Shown: in pieces, positions 41,141 through 50,246 of the stretch
How the letters are laid out: the number at the start of each line of letters is the position of its first letter
How positions within the stretch are numbered: the first letter of the stretch is position 1
NCBI GenBank assembly: GCA_023416515.1
Contig: JAEZHP010000129.1
Location: forward strand, 1-54,405
DNA: 54,405 nucleotides
Source of the DNA: Pseudomonadota bacterium
GTDB lineage: Bacteria; Pseudomonadota; Alphaproteobacteria; Sphingomonadales; Sphingomonadaceae
Reading direction: 5' to 3'
Translations under genes and position numbers: made by a program
Notes under the pieces: generated by a model
What the model was told of the DNA's origin: nothing
What the model saw: only the letters and a program-made list of their open reading frames with translations
The model's database searches: none

Positions 41141-41354
41141 CTCGCATCTCCTCGGCCCATCAACGCCTATCGCCTCCGCAAAGGGTCAGACGCGCGGAGC
41201 CACCGTCCCTCTCCGTTGAGGGGCTCGAATGTCGGCATCGAAGCGCTGCGTTAGAGCGCGTCGGGAGGTTTTGGACGGGCTCCAGGGAAATGGAGGGGCC
41301 CTTCGCGCGTAATGGGGGTTCCGTCACGGGGACGGAGATTTCTGGGACCTCGTC

Positions 41355-42662
41355 ATGGCTCGCGCCCATAACCCCTTGCTCTTCATCATTTCGGAACCGG
41401 TCGGAAGCCCGATCGCCAACGAGGTCGCCTATCGCCTCGCCGAACATGGCGTTCGGACCTGGATCGGCTCGCTCGCTCCGGCGGGAGAGCTGAACGAGGC
41501 GGCGATGGAGGCGATGCGCGCGTCGGCCGCGGCCCTTCTGCTCTTCGACCGGGCGGCGGCGGGCAGCCGTCATGTCGATCGCCACCTGCTGGTCGCGCGT
41601 CAGACCGGGAAGCCGCTCATCCCGCTGCGTGTCGAGCCGAGCGAGGAGGGCCTCCTGCGGCAGGAGCTTCTCGACGCCCGCTGGATCGACTGGTCGGACC
41701 CGGTCGAGGCCGTCGCCGAGGTGGCGCGCCGAGCCCATGGCTATGCCGCCGCGGCTCACGAGCAGCCCGCGCCCGTCGAGATGGCTCTTGGCTCTTCCAT
41801 CGCCGGAGCGACGGCGCTCGGCGCTCTCGGGGCCACCGGCGGCTTCCACGAAGCGGGGGCGCCCAACGTCGAGGTTCGGCGCTCGCAGGCGGCCCCGGAA
41901 GTCCAGGCGGACGAGCCGCGCCCGGCCGCGGCTGCGCCGGAGCGGCCAGCGCCTGCCCGCGCGCGGAGGCCATCGGAGCAGCGCTCTTCCGGACGGTCGA
42001 GCGCATTGTTCTGGCTCATCGGACTGGCGGTGCTCGCGGCCGCGCTCCTCTACACGGCAGGGGTCTTCACGAGGAGCGGTGAGCAGGAATCGAAGGAGAC
42101 GGCCAGCCGGGACGACCGAGCGGACGACGCAGCCCTTCCGAAGGAGACGCCCGGGCCCGTCCCGGTTCTGCCGGTCACGCCCAAGGAGGAAGCCGTCTCC
42201 CCGGAGCCGCAGGCTCAGCCGGCTCGACCCGTGGAATCGGCCGCCGTTGACACGCCCGATCGGGCTCAGCCGCCGCGTCCTGCCGCGGAGCCTGCCGAAC
42301 GCACGCCCGACCCCGCCCGCGAAGCGCCGGCCGACGGCGGCGGAGGAGGAGCGTTGGGGACGGTCCGCGCCTTCTACTCCGCGCTCGGACGCGGCGACGG
42401 TGCTTCGGCTTCCCAGCTCGTGGTGCCCGGCAAGCGCGCGAGCGGCCCGCTCTCCGCTCAGTCGTTGACCCGCTATTATTCTTCGTTCCGCCGGCCGCTT
42501 CGGATCCGCAACATGACCCCGGTGGGGGAGAATTCAGTGCGGGTCGCTTACGATTACGTGCTCGGCGACGGCCGCCTGTGCCGGGGCCAGGCGACGGTGA
42601 ACGTGGTGCAGGGCGGCGGCCGCCCGCTTGTGAGCGCGATCCGCACCAGCGGGCCCTGCTAG
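41355..42662 (+). CDS. TIR-like domain, single-pass membrane protein
   Basis: This 435-aa protein has a TIR-like N-terminal domain (about residues 6-125): LLFIISEPVGSPIANEVAYRLAEHG, VRTWIG, AMRASAAALLLFDRAAAGS, RHVDRHLLVARQTGKPLIPLRV. In TIR NADases the S-x-x-V-x-x-E helix carries the catalytic Glu; here the corresponding residue is His77. A membrane segment (about 217-238, LFWLIGLAVLAAALLYTAGVF) follows an Ala/Pro-rich linker, then a long Pro/Glu-rich periplasmic stalk and a terminal domain (about 330-435, GTVRAFYSALGRGDGASASQLV) that looks NTF2/SnoaL-like. It probably senses outside signals and transmits to the TIR part; no partner gene is evident. Confidence 0.72.
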   Translation: MARAHNPLLFIISEPVGSPIANEVAYRLAEHGVRTWIGSLAPAGELNEAAMEAMRASAAALLLFDRAAAGSRHVDRHLLVARQTGKPLIPLRVEPSEEGLLRQELLDARWIDWSDPVEAVAEVARRAHGYAAAAHEQPAPVEMALGSSIAGATALGALGATGGFHEAGAPNVEVRRSQAAPEVQADEPRPAAAAPERPAPARARRPSEQRSSGRSSALFWLIGLAVLAAALLYTAGVFTRSGEQESKETASRDDRADDAALPKETPGPVPVLPVTPKEEAVSPEPQAQPARPVESAAVDTPDRAQPPRPAAEPAERTPDPAREAPADGGGGGALGTVRAFYSALGRGDGASASQLVVPGKRASGPLSAQSLTRYYSSFRRPLRIRNMTPVGENSVRVAYDYVLGDGRLCRGQATVNVVQGGGRPLVSAIRTSGPC

Positions 42663-42689
42663 GGGTGGCTTAGCGCACGACGTCCCGCC

Positions 42690-43694
42690 TCACCGCTCGA
42701 ACAGGTGGAGCGAGACCGGATCTATGCCGTAGCGCTGGACGAGCGGGTCCTGGTAGCAGGGCTCCCTGACCCGGATATTGTAGCCATATTTGGCGAACAG
42801 CGATTCCAGGTCGAACCCCTCGTTGGTTTGGCAGCGTTCGCCCGCCGAGGTTCCAGCATTGGGGACTACGAAGAGGTAGCGTACATTGCTCGCCGCGATC
42901 CGCTCGACCCACCATTCGACCGCGTCGGGAGTCATTTCGGAGAAGCTGTGGATGTTGGTCGCGAGGTCGATGGGAGTGCGACCGAGGAGGTCGTCGACCT
43001 CGTCCAGCGGGACCGCCCGCGCTGTTTTCAGGCCGCGGAAGCGCAGATAATATTCGGCGATGAAGGTGGATGCGGCAACGGCGTCGGTCGCGAAGACCTG
43101 CGCCATGTCGCCGACCGCCTGCTCGATCCGGTGAGCGAGCCTGCCATAACCGGCGCCGATGTCGAGGATTGAGAGCTTGCTCGAACCAAGCCCGACATGG
43201 CGCTGGAGGAACTGGATCTGGCGGGCCGAATCGAGGAGGTCGCGCGAGACCTGCCGCCCCGCGACATCGATCAGATAGGCGCCGAACAGGCCGTCTTCGT
43301 TGAGCTTCGCCGCCACTCCCTCATCGTCGGTCGACAGGAAATGGTAGTAGCAAAGCGCGTAGCCGAGCTCGTTGAGATTGCGGGTGCGGACCTGCCAGAC
43401 GAACGCATTGTCGCCCCTGAAATAGAGCAGGTCGTCGCCACTCAGCTTGTCGGGAAGCCAGGTGGAGGGGCGGGTCACGCGCGGGTCCATTGCCGCGTAG
43501 CGCCGCTGCAATTCAGCCAGGCGGGGATGATCCCAACGCAGGTAATCGACCGCGCCTGGCGGAAGCGGATCAAGGGCCTGGCGCGGCCCGGAATCGGGAT
43601 CACGTTGCCAAGGGTAGAGGGCTTCCGAGCGAGAGATCTGCACGCCGAACCGCGCCGCGGCGCCTTTGACCGCCCCGAGAATCCGTCGCTTCAT
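42690..43694 (-). CDS. Putative sugar O-methyltransferase
   Basis: This 334-aa protein has a Rossmann SAM-binding motif SILDIGAGYGRLAHRI at about residue 175 and an N-terminal region (PLPPGAVDYLRWDHPRLAELQRRY) of the type seen in putative sugar O-methyltransferases near polysaccharide loci. Downstream motif DLATNIHSFSEMTPDAVEWW is typical of that group. It has no signal peptide. The gene lies in reverse orientation 27 nt after the TIR-like gene and upstream of etfA on the same strand. The link to glycans is by similarity only; the acceptor is unknown. Confidence 0.75.
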   Translation of the reverse strand: MKRRILGAVKGAAARFGVQISRSEALYPWQRDPDSGPRQALDPLPPGAVDYLRWDHPRLAELQRRYAAMDPRVTRPSTWLPDKLSGDDLLYFRGDNAFVWQVRTRNLNELGYALCYYHFLSTDDEGVAAKLNEDGLFGAYLIDVAGRQVSRDLLDSARQIQFLQRHVGLGSSKLSILDIGAGYGRLAHRIEQAVGDMAQVFATDAVAASTFIAEYYLRFRGLKTARAVPLDEVDDLLGRTPIDLATNIHSFSEMTPDAVEWWVERIAASNVRYLFVVPNAGTSAGERCQTNEGFDLESLFAKYGYNIRVREPCYQDPLVQRYGIDPVSLHLFER

Positions 43695-43725
43695 CGCTCC
43701 TGGCTCAGGACCCGGGCCGCGGATG

Positions 43726-44655
43726 TCACAGCTTCTCGGTCAGCTCCGGGACCAGCTTGAACAGGTCGCCGACGAGGCCGATGTCCGCGACCTGGAAGAT
43801 CGGCGCATCCTCGTCCTTGTTGATGGCGACGATGGTCTTGCTGTCCTTCATTCCCGCAAGGTGCTGGATCGCGCCGGATATTCCGATCGCGACATAGAGC
43901 TCCGGGGCGACGATCTTGCCGGTCTGGCCGACCTGATAGTCGTTGGGGACATAGCCCGCGTCGACCGCTGCTCGGCTGGCGCCGACCGCGGCGCCGAGCT
44001 TGTCGGCGAGCGGCTCGATATATTGGTGGAATGCGTCCGAAGAGCCGAGCGCGCGGCCGCCGGAGACGATGATCTTGGCGCTGGTCAGCTCGGGCCGCTC
44101 GCTGTGGGCGATCTCGGCTCCGGCGAAGCTCGATAGGCCGGCGTCGGCGGCGCCCGATACTTGCTCGACGCTCGCGCTTCCGCCCTCGGCCGAGGCCTTG
44201 GCGAAGGCGGTTCCGCGAACCGTGATCACCTTCTTGGAGTCGGACGACTTGACCGTCGCGATCGCGTTGCCGGCGTAGATCGGCCGGGTGAAGGTGTCCG
44301 CATCCTCGACGCTGAGGATGTCGCTGATCTGCATGACGTCGAGCAGCGCGGCAACGCGCGGGGCGATGTTCTTGCCGGTGGTCGTCGCGGGCGCGAGGAA
44401 GGCGTCGTAATTCGCCATCTGACCGGCGACGAGCGGAGCGACATTCTCGGCGAGCTGGTGCTCGAGCGAGGAATCGTCGGCGGCGAGCACCTTGCTTACC
44501 CCAGCAATCTTCGCTGCTGCCTCGGCGACCGTGCCGATCCCGGCGCCGGCGACGAGGATATGGACGTCGCCGAGCCTCGCGGCGGCGGTGACGGTGGCGA
44601 GGGTGGCGTCCTTGAGGCTGCCCCCTTCATGTTCGGCGAGGACGAGGACGGTCAT
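43726..44655 (-). CDS. etfA: Electron transfer flavoprotein alpha subunit
   Basis: EtfA binds FAD and with EtfB passes electrons from acyl-CoA and other dehydrogenases to ETF:quinone oxidoreductase. The 309-aa protein has MTVLVLAEHEGG at the N-terminus, and the FAD domain SAKIIVSGGRALGS, VGASRAAVDAGYVPNDYQVGQTGKIVAPELYVAIGISGAIQHLAGM, ending INKDEDAPIFQVADIGLVGDLF. The ATG overlaps the etfB stop by 4 nt, so the subunits are translationally coupled. Confidence 0.98.
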   Translation of the reverse strand: MTVLVLAEHEGGSLKDATLATVTAAARLGDVHILVAGAGIGTVAEAAAKIAGVSKVLAADDSSLEHQLAENVAPLVAGQMANYDAFLAPATTTGKNIAPRVAALLDVMQISDILSVEDADTFTRPIYAGNAIATVKSSDSKKVITVRGTAFAKASAEGGSASVEQVSGAADAGLSSFAGAEIAHSERPELTSAKIIVSGGRALGSSDAFHQYIEPLADKLGAAVGASRAAVDAGYVPNDYQVGQTGKIVAPELYVAIGISGAIQHLAGMKDSKTIVAINKDEDAPIFQVADIGLVGDLFKLVPELTEKL

Positions 44656-45401
44656 CCGATCACTCCCGTTTCCTTGATCTTGTCGATGAGCTCGTCGACG
44701 CTTCCGACCTTGACGCCCGCGGAGCGCTTCGGCGGCTCGGTCACCTTGAGTACGGTGAGGCGTGGCGCTGTGTCGACTCCGTAATCGGCCGGCGACTTGG
44801 TCGCGAGCGGCTTCGACTTGGCCTTCATGATGTTGGGCAGGGTCGCGTAGCGCGGCTCGTTGAGGCGAAGGTCGGTGGTGACGATGGCCGGAGTCTTGAG
44901 CTTCACCGTCTCGAGGCCGCCGTCGACTTCGCGGGTGACGCTGACGCTGTCGCCGGAGACCTCCACCTTCGAGGCGAACGTGCCCTGGCCCCAGCCGAGC
45001 AGCGCGCCGAGCATCTGGCCGACCTGGTTGCTGTCGTCGTCGATCGCCTGCTTGCCGAGGATGACCATTCCCGGCTGCTCCTCCTCGGCGATCTTCGCCA
45101 GGATCTTGGCGACCGCGAGCGGCTCGACCTCGTCCTCGCTCTGGACGTGAATGGCGCGGTCGGCGCCCATGGCGAGGGCGGTGCGAAGCGTTTCCTGCGC
45201 CTTGGCCGGTCCGACCGACACCGCGACGATCTCGGTCGCGGCGCCCTTTTCCTTGAGGCGAATGGCTTCCTCGACGGCGATCTCGTCGAACGGGTTCATG
45301 CTCATCTTGACGTTGGCGAGATCGACGCCGCTGCCGTCCGCCTTCACCCGCGGCTTCACATTGTAATCGAGCACCCGTTTGACCGGGACCAGGAGCTTCA
45401 T
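44652..45401 (-). CDS. etfB: Electron transfer flavoprotein beta subunit
   Basis: EtfB (249 aa) is the AMP-binding partner of EtfA. It starts MKLLVPVKRVLDYNVKPRV and carries VKMSMNPFDEIAVEEAIRLKE, the nucleotide loop ILGKQAIDDDSNQVGQMLGALLGW, and the recognition-loop-like LRLNEPRYATLPNIMKAKSKPL. The 4-nt overlap with etfA confirms an operon. It lies 117 nt after sucC on the same strand, with a hairpin repeat between them. Confidence 0.98.
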   Translation of the reverse strand: MKLLVPVKRVLDYNVKPRVKADGSGVDLANVKMSMNPFDEIAVEEAIRLKEKGAATEIVAVSVGPAKAQETLRTALAMGADRAIHVQSEDEVEPLAVAKILAKIAEEEQPGMVILGKQAIDDDSNQVGQMLGALLGWGQGTFASKVEVSGDSVSVTREVDGGLETVKLKTPAIVTTDLRLNEPRYATLPNIMKAKSKPLATKSPADYGVDTAPRLTVLKVTEPPKRSAGVKVGSVDELIDKIKETGVIG

Positions 45402-45420
45402 GGCTTCTCTCCAGCTTTGC

Positions 45421-45479
45421 CATTCCTGCGAAGGCGGGAACCCAGAAGGTGGCTGGGCCCCCGCTTTGGCGGGGGTGAC
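45421..45479. repeat. Intergenic multi-hairpin repeat between sucC and etfB
   Basis: Three stacked stems: TTCCTGC-gaag-GCGGGAA (45423-45440), CCCAG-N7-CTGGG (45441-45457), and a perfect CCCCCGC-tttg-GCGGGGG (45458-45475). The wording resembles the GTCATTCCCGCGAAGGCGGG repeats common in sphingomonads. A related half copy lies at 50205-50224. It may attenuate read-through from sucC into etfB. Confidence 0.7.
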
Positions 45480-45518
45480 TACATGATCGAGCGGCTATTC
45501 CGCCCCTTTACGTTAACG

Positions 45519-46724
45519 TCAAGCGGGGACGGCCTGCTGGACCTGCGCGACGATCTTGCGGGCCGCATCGCCGAGGTCGTCGGCCGGCACGATGTCGAGG
45601 CCGGACTCGGCGAGGATTCGCTTGCCTTCCTCGACATTGGTGCCTTCGAGGCGGACCACCAGCGGGACCTTGATGTCGACCTCGCGGGCCGCGGCGACGA
45701 TTCCGTCGGCGATGATGTCGCAGCGCATGATCCCGCCGAAGATGTTGACGAGGATGCCCTCGACCGCCGGGTCGGACAGGATGATCTTGAACGCCGCGGT
45801 CACCTTCTCCTTGTTGGCGCCGCCGCCGACGTCGAGGAAGTTGGCCGGGAAGGCGCCGTTCAGCTTGATGATGTCCATCGTCGCCATGGCGAGGCCGGCA
45901 CCGTTGACCATGCAGCCGATATTCCCGTCGAGCTTGATGTAGGCGAGGTCGTACTTCGACGCCTCGAGCTCCATCGGGTCCTCCTCGGTCTCGTCGCGGA
46001 GGGCGGCGAGGTCCTTGTGGCGGAACATGGCGTTCGAATCGAAGCCGACCTTGGCGTCGAGGACGAGGAGCTCGCCCTTGTCGGTCACCGCCAGCGGGTT
46101 GATCTCGATCTGCTCGGCGTCGGTGCCGAGGAAGGCGTCATAAAGCTTGGCCGCGACCTTCTGCGCCTGCTTGGCGAGATCGCCGGTGAGGCCAAGCGCC
46201 TTGGCCACCGCGCGGCCGTGATGCGGCTGGAAGCCGGTCGCCGGGTCGATGGTCAGGGTGTGAATCTTCTCGGGGCTGTCGTGGGCGACGTCCTCGATGT
46301 TCATGCCGCCCTCGGTGGAAGCGACGAAGGCGATTCGGCCGGTTGCTCGGTCGACCAGCAGCGCCAGGTAGAATTCCTTGGCGATGTCGACGCCGTCGGT
46401 GACGTAGAGGCGGTTGACCTGCTTGCCCGAGTCACCGGTCTGGATGGTGACGAGGGTGTTGCCGAGCATGTCCTCGGCCGCGGCACGAACCTCCTCCTTC
46501 GAGCGGGCGAGGCGGACCCCGCCCTTGGCGTCGGGGCCCAATTCCTTGAACTTGCCCTTGCCTCGGCCGCCGGCGTGGATCTGCGCCTTGACCACGTAGA
46601 GCGGCCCGGGGAGCGTATCGACCGCGGCGACCGCTTCCTCGACGCTCATCGCGGCGACGCCGGCCGGAACCGGCACGCCGAACTTCGCGAGCAGCTCCTT
46701 GGCCTGATATTCGTGGATGTTCAT
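45519..46724 (-). CDS. sucC: Succinate-CoA ligase (ADP-forming) beta subunit
   Basis: SucC (401 aa) is the ATP-grasp and nucleotide-binding subunit of the TCA-cycle enzyme that makes succinate and ATP. Features are MNIHEYQAKELLAKFGVPVP, VVKAQIHAGGRGKGK, EINPLAVTDKGELLVLDAKVGFD, NIGCMVNGAGLAMATMDIIKLNGAFPANFLDVGGGA, and the end IVPADDLGDAARKIVAQVQ. The alpha subunit gene sucD, usually next, is absent and replaced by etfB-etfA downstream on the same strand. Confidence 0.98.
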   Translation of the reverse strand: MNIHEYQAKELLAKFGVPVPAGVAAMSVEEAVAAVDTLPGPLYVVKAQIHAGGRGKGKFKELGPDAKGGVRLARSKEEVRAAAEDMLGNTLVTIQTGDSGKQVNRLYVTDGVDIAKEFYLALLVDRATGRIAFVASTEGGMNIEDVAHDSPEKIHTLTIDPATGFQPHHGRAVAKALGLTGDLAKQAQKVAAKLYDAFLGTDAEQIEINPLAVTDKGELLVLDAKVGFDSNAMFRHKDLAALRDETEEDPMELEASKYDLAYIKLDGNIGCMVNGAGLAMATMDIIKLNGAFPANFLDVGGGANKEKVTAAFKIILSDPAVEGILVNIFGGIMRCDIIADGIVAAAREVDIKVPLVVRLEGTNVEEGKRILAESGLDIVPADDLGDAARKIVAQVQQAVPA

Positions 46725-46860
46725 TCTGGGTGCGAGTCCTTGGAAGAAAGTCGCGAGGCCTAAAGCATAGGCGGCTCGCGTTGGAAAGACCGCAGCCGGG
46801 CCGTTGACCGCGGCGCCTCTCCTGCATTAGCCCTCTGCGCCAGGTTCTGGGGGAATTTTC

Positions 46861-48639
46861 ATGATAATTCGCAGACTGCTAGCGGCAGCGACGATGCTCG
46901 TTGCCGGCACTGCCGCAAGTGCGAGTCAACAGGGGGCGGTTGCCGGCAGCGGCACCGCCGGGCCTGTCCCGCAGCCGTCGCCAGCGCCGCCGGCTCCACC
47001 GCCGCCGCCCACCTTGCGACCCCAGTCGGAGCGGACGCCGACCATCGAGGCCGGAGGCTTCCTGTCGCGCGAGGAATGGTGGCGCTGTGACGGCTATTCT
47101 GCGGCCGACAGACGGTATGACGGCATGTCCCGCTATTCGGACTTGATCGTCAATATCGTGCCTGCGCGGACAACCCCGCGTTTCGGCCGCGCCGGGATCG
47201 CGTTCTGCGATGCCGCGCTGGCAGACCCGCGCATGCTTCCGGAATGGAGCCTCCGCCGCGCCAACATTCTCCAGGCGCGAGCGCTTCACAAAGCTGCCGC
47301 GCGCGATTTCACCGGGGCTCTGGCCGATCTCGCCGATTCCGATGACGCCGCAGGAAGCGATCGCTATGCGGTCCGCAGCCTCCGCACATCGAACCAGCTC
47401 ATCCGTGCCTGGGTGCAGATCGAGACTGGCGCGAACGCAGACGCAGTCGGAACGATCGGCGAGGCCGTGGCATCCAGGCCCTGGGAAGCCGGCTTGCAAG
47501 GGCTGGCGGCGCAGCTGCGCCTTGCGGCGACGGGCCAGTGGGAGGCGTTCGGCCAGGAAAGCCGTCAACTGGCGAGATTGGATCCCAACCGCCTGGTTCT
47601 GCTCTATTTCCTCGCCTTGACTCAAGGCGATTTCCGGCAAGCGGAGGAACTCTATCCGCAGATCCACCTCACCATCCCCCGCAATCGCGGCGGGTACCAG
47701 ATCGCCAACATGCTTGCCCGCCGGGTCCAGCAAATGTTGCTGCAAGCGGACATGCGCGGAGCCTATGCCTATGGGCTGGCCGCGTTGGGACGGCAGGCCG
47801 AGGCCTTGGAGCAACTCGCCGCCGCCCGGCGCGAAGTGGACGACGCGCTCCGCCCGCCGCAGCCGATCGCACCGCGAACCGAAGTGACGCGCGCGCAGCG
47901 CGCCGACCATGAGGCCTTCACCGTCGGCGGGGTGCGCGCCAGACGCTCGCTGGACCGGTGGGATCGGATGGTCCGGCTGAGGGGAATCATCGGCGAGCGC
48001 AATTACCAGCAAGCCTATGCCGAGCTGCTCCGCAGCCCGATCGGCGTCGACGGGCCGGCGCTCGATATCTTGCGCTCCCTGATCGCGATCGCTCCCGGGC
48101 CGCAGGTGGAGCTTGAGGAACTGTCGGCCGAGCTGACGCGCGCGATCGCGGGTCAGCTCGACACGATACGCAGGGTCACGATTGCGGATTTGTTCGAAGC
48201 ACTTCCGGAGCCGGAGTCGCAAAGGGCAATTCCGCCTTACGACGGAGCGTCCGATTCATGGCTGTCCTTCGACACAGAAGGATATCGAGTCGACCCGTCA
48301 CAGGTAGAGGGCGCGCAGACGATCCGGTTCGCGCGCAGCGACGGGACGGTCGCGATTGCCAGCGAGATGGTGCTTCTGCGGGTCGCAGAGCTGGCTCGCC
48401 AGCGAGGATATCGCGGTTTCATCCTCGCCGGGCGGCGGATCGTCCGCCGCGAAATGCTTGGTTACGGGCAGCGCCCGGGTACCGGCACGCCTTCGGGGCA
48501 GGAAGCGGAGCTCGACGTGGTGTTCGTCGATCCCGATCGCTTGCCCCCGACCTATGCCGCCGCAGGTTGGCGCGTCGTCGATGCGGAGCAGGTCTGGAAC
48601 GCGCTCAGCCCGCTTTACCCGCGGCCATCGCGGCGCTGA
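46861..48639 (+). CDS. Large exported protein with helical (TPR-like) repeats, unknown
   Basis: This 592-aa protein starts with a signal peptide (MIIRRLLAAATMLVAGTAASA) and a Pro-rich linker (PSPAPPAPPPPPT). The middle (about residues 115-400) is alpha-helical with TPR-like pairs: ANILQARALHKAAARDFTGALADL, LRLAATGQWEAFGQESRQLARLDPN, GLAALGRQAEALEQLAAARRE. The C-terminal domain (about 455-590) contains a repeated pattern of strands (GYRGFILAGRRIVRREMLGYG, AELDVVFVDPDRLPPTYAAAGWRVVDAEQ) that looks like an uncharacterised periplasmic domain. GGGGG lies upstream of the ATG. Orientation is opposite to both flanking gene groups. No function can be assigned. Confidence 0.8.
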   Translation: MIIRRLLAAATMLVAGTAASASQQGAVAGSGTAGPVPQPSPAPPAPPPPPTLRPQSERTPTIEAGGFLSREEWWRCDGYSAADRRYDGMSRYSDLIVNIVPARTTPRFGRAGIAFCDAALADPRMLPEWSLRRANILQARALHKAAARDFTGALADLADSDDAAGSDRYAVRSLRTSNQLIRAWVQIETGANADAVGTIGEAVASRPWEAGLQGLAAQLRLAATGQWEAFGQESRQLARLDPNRLVLLYFLALTQGDFRQAEELYPQIHLTIPRNRGGYQIANMLARRVQQMLLQADMRGAYAYGLAALGRQAEALEQLAAARREVDDALRPPQPIAPRTEVTRAQRADHEAFTVGGVRARRSLDRWDRMVRLRGIIGERNYQQAYAELLRSPIGVDGPALDILRSLIAIAPGPQVELEELSAELTRAIAGQLDTIRRVTIADLFEALPEPESQRAIPPYDGASDSWLSFDTEGYRVDPSQVEGAQTIRFARSDGTVAIASEMVLLRVAELARQRGYRGFILAGRRIVRREMLGYGQRPGTGTPSGQEAELDVVFVDPDRLPPTYAAAGWRVVDAEQVWNALSPLYPRPSRR

Positions 48640-48666
48640 GTCGCGGCCGGCATTCCACGTCGGTCG

Positions 48667-50169
48667 CTAGGCGGCGCGGGCGCCGATCGCTTTCTGGCGC
48701 CGGCGCTGGACCGAGGAGCCGATGCCCATCGCCTCCCGGTACTTAGCAACGGTTCGGCGGGCGATGTCGAAGCCTTCGCCCTTGAGCATGTCGACGAGGG
48801 TGTCGTCGGAGAGGATCTTCTGCGGGTCCTCGGCGGCGATCAGGGCCTTGATGCGGCTCTTCACGGCCTCGGCCGAGACCGCATCGCCGCCGTCGGACGA
48901 CTGGATTCCGCTCGTGAAGAAATATTTGAGCTCGAACAGGCCGCGGTCGCAGGTGAGATATTTGTTCGAGGTGACCCGGCTCACCGTCGATTCGTGCATT
49001 CCGATCTGCTCGGCGACTGTTCGAAGGGTGAGCGGCTTCAGGTGCGAGACTCCGTGGCGGAAGAAGCCGTCCTGCTGCTTCACCAGCTCGGTCGCGACCT
49101 TGATGATGGTGCGCGCGCGCTGGTCGAGCGCCTTCATCAGCCAGTTGGCGTCGGCCAGGCACTCGGCGAGCCAGGCCTTCGACTTCCTGTCCTGGGCGCC
49201 GGTTGAGAGCTCTGCATAATAAGTGCGGTTGACGAGGAGGCGGGGAAGGGTGGCGCTGTTGAGTTCGACCGCCCAGCCGGTGCCCCGGCGCGCGATGATG
49301 ATGTCGGGGACCACCGAGTCGACCCGCTCCTCCCGCTCGAAGCGGCAGCCGGGCTTGGGATCGTAGGCGCGAAGCTCGCGGATCATGTCGGCGAGGTCCT
49401 CGTCGTCGACCCCGCAGATTCGTTTGAGCGCGGAGAAATTGCCCTTGGCCAGATAATCGAGATTGGCGATCAGCCGCGCCATCGCGGGGTCGTAGCGGTC
49501 GGCGTCGCGGGCCTGGAGGGCGAGGCATTCGGCGAGGTTGCGGGCGCCGACTCCGGCCGGGTCGAGGGTGTGGATGACGGCGAGAACGCGCTCGGCCTCA
49601 GCGAGTGGGATTCCGAGTTTCTGGGCGAGGTCGACGAGCGAGCCGAGGAAATAGCCGGTCTCGTCGATCTGATCGACGATGCGTTCGGCGATGAGGAGGT
49701 CGCCGCCGGACAAAAGCTCGCCGGCTTGGGCCATGAGATGCTCGTGGAGATTGCGGCCGGCGCCCTCGAAGCTATCGAAATCGGGGCCGTCTTCGCTGCC
49801 CCCGTTCCCGGTCGCCGCAAGGCCGAGGCCGCCATCGAGGCCGCCGATGCGGTCGGCGGCACTGTCCTGGGCGAAGTCGTCGCTATGGGGATCGATGTCG
49901 AGCGCGGTCTCGGCGAGCGGAGCGTCGGGCCGGACGATTTCGTCGAGGCCCTCGGGCTCGGTGTGTTCGACGGCCAGCTCCGCCGCTTCGGGAGGGGCCG
50001 GACCTTCCTCGCCGCCGGTGTCGAGCAGCGGGTTGCGCTCGAGTTCGTCGGCGATGAAGGTTTCGATTTCGAGGTTCGATAGTGTGAGAAGCTTGATCGC
50101 CTGCTGAAGCTGCGGCGTCATGACCAGCTGCTGGCTCTGGCGCAGGTCGAGGCGAGGAGCGAGGCTCAT
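48667..50169 (-). CDS. rpoN: RNA polymerase sigma-54 factor
   Basis: RpoN (500 aa) directs core polymerase to -24/-12 promoters and needs an AAA+ activator. The Gln/Leu-rich region I (RQSQQLVMTPQLQQAIKLLTLSNLEIETFI) is followed by an acidic region II (about residues 50-140), the core-binding domain, an HTH (TVAEQIGMHESTVSRVTSNKYL), and the RpoN box ARRTVAKYREAMGI near the end. In alphaproteobacteria it usually follows lptB and precedes hpf and ptsN; the lptB link is kept but the downstream genes are not here, because an opposite-strand gene follows. Confidence 0.97.
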   Translation of the reverse strand: MSLAPRLDLRQSQQLVMTPQLQQAIKLLTLSNLEIETFIADELERNPLLDTGGEEGPAPPEAAELAVEHTEPEGLDEIVRPDAPLAETALDIDPHSDDFAQDSAADRIGGLDGGLGLAATGNGGSEDGPDFDSFEGAGRNLHEHLMAQAGELLSGGDLLIAERIVDQIDETGYFLGSLVDLAQKLGIPLAEAERVLAVIHTLDPAGVGARNLAECLALQARDADRYDPAMARLIANLDYLAKGNFSALKRICGVDDEDLADMIRELRAYDPKPGCRFEREERVDSVVPDIIIARRGTGWAVELNSATLPRLLVNRTYYAELSTGAQDRKSKAWLAECLADANWLMKALDQRARTIIKVATELVKQQDGFFRHGVSHLKPLTLRTVAEQIGMHESTVSRVTSNKYLTCDRGLFELKYFFTSGIQSSDGGDAVSAEAVKSRIKALIAAEDPQKILSDDTLVDMLKGEGFDIARRTVAKYREAMGIGSSVQRRRQKAIGARAA

Positions 50170-50204
50170 GCCCGCTCTTTATTTCACCAATCCTTACCGA
50201 TGTC

Positions 50205-50224
50205 ATTCCCGCTTAAGCAGGAAT
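50205..50224. repeat. Half copy of an ATTCCCGC-type hairpin repeat
   Basis: ATTCCcGC-ttaa-GCaGGAAT forms an 8-bp stem with one mismatch in the gap between lptB and rpoN. Its sequence resembles the left hairpin of the element at 45421-45479. Confidence 0.6.
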
Positions 50225-50246
50225 CGTGCCCGTAACGAATTTTCCG

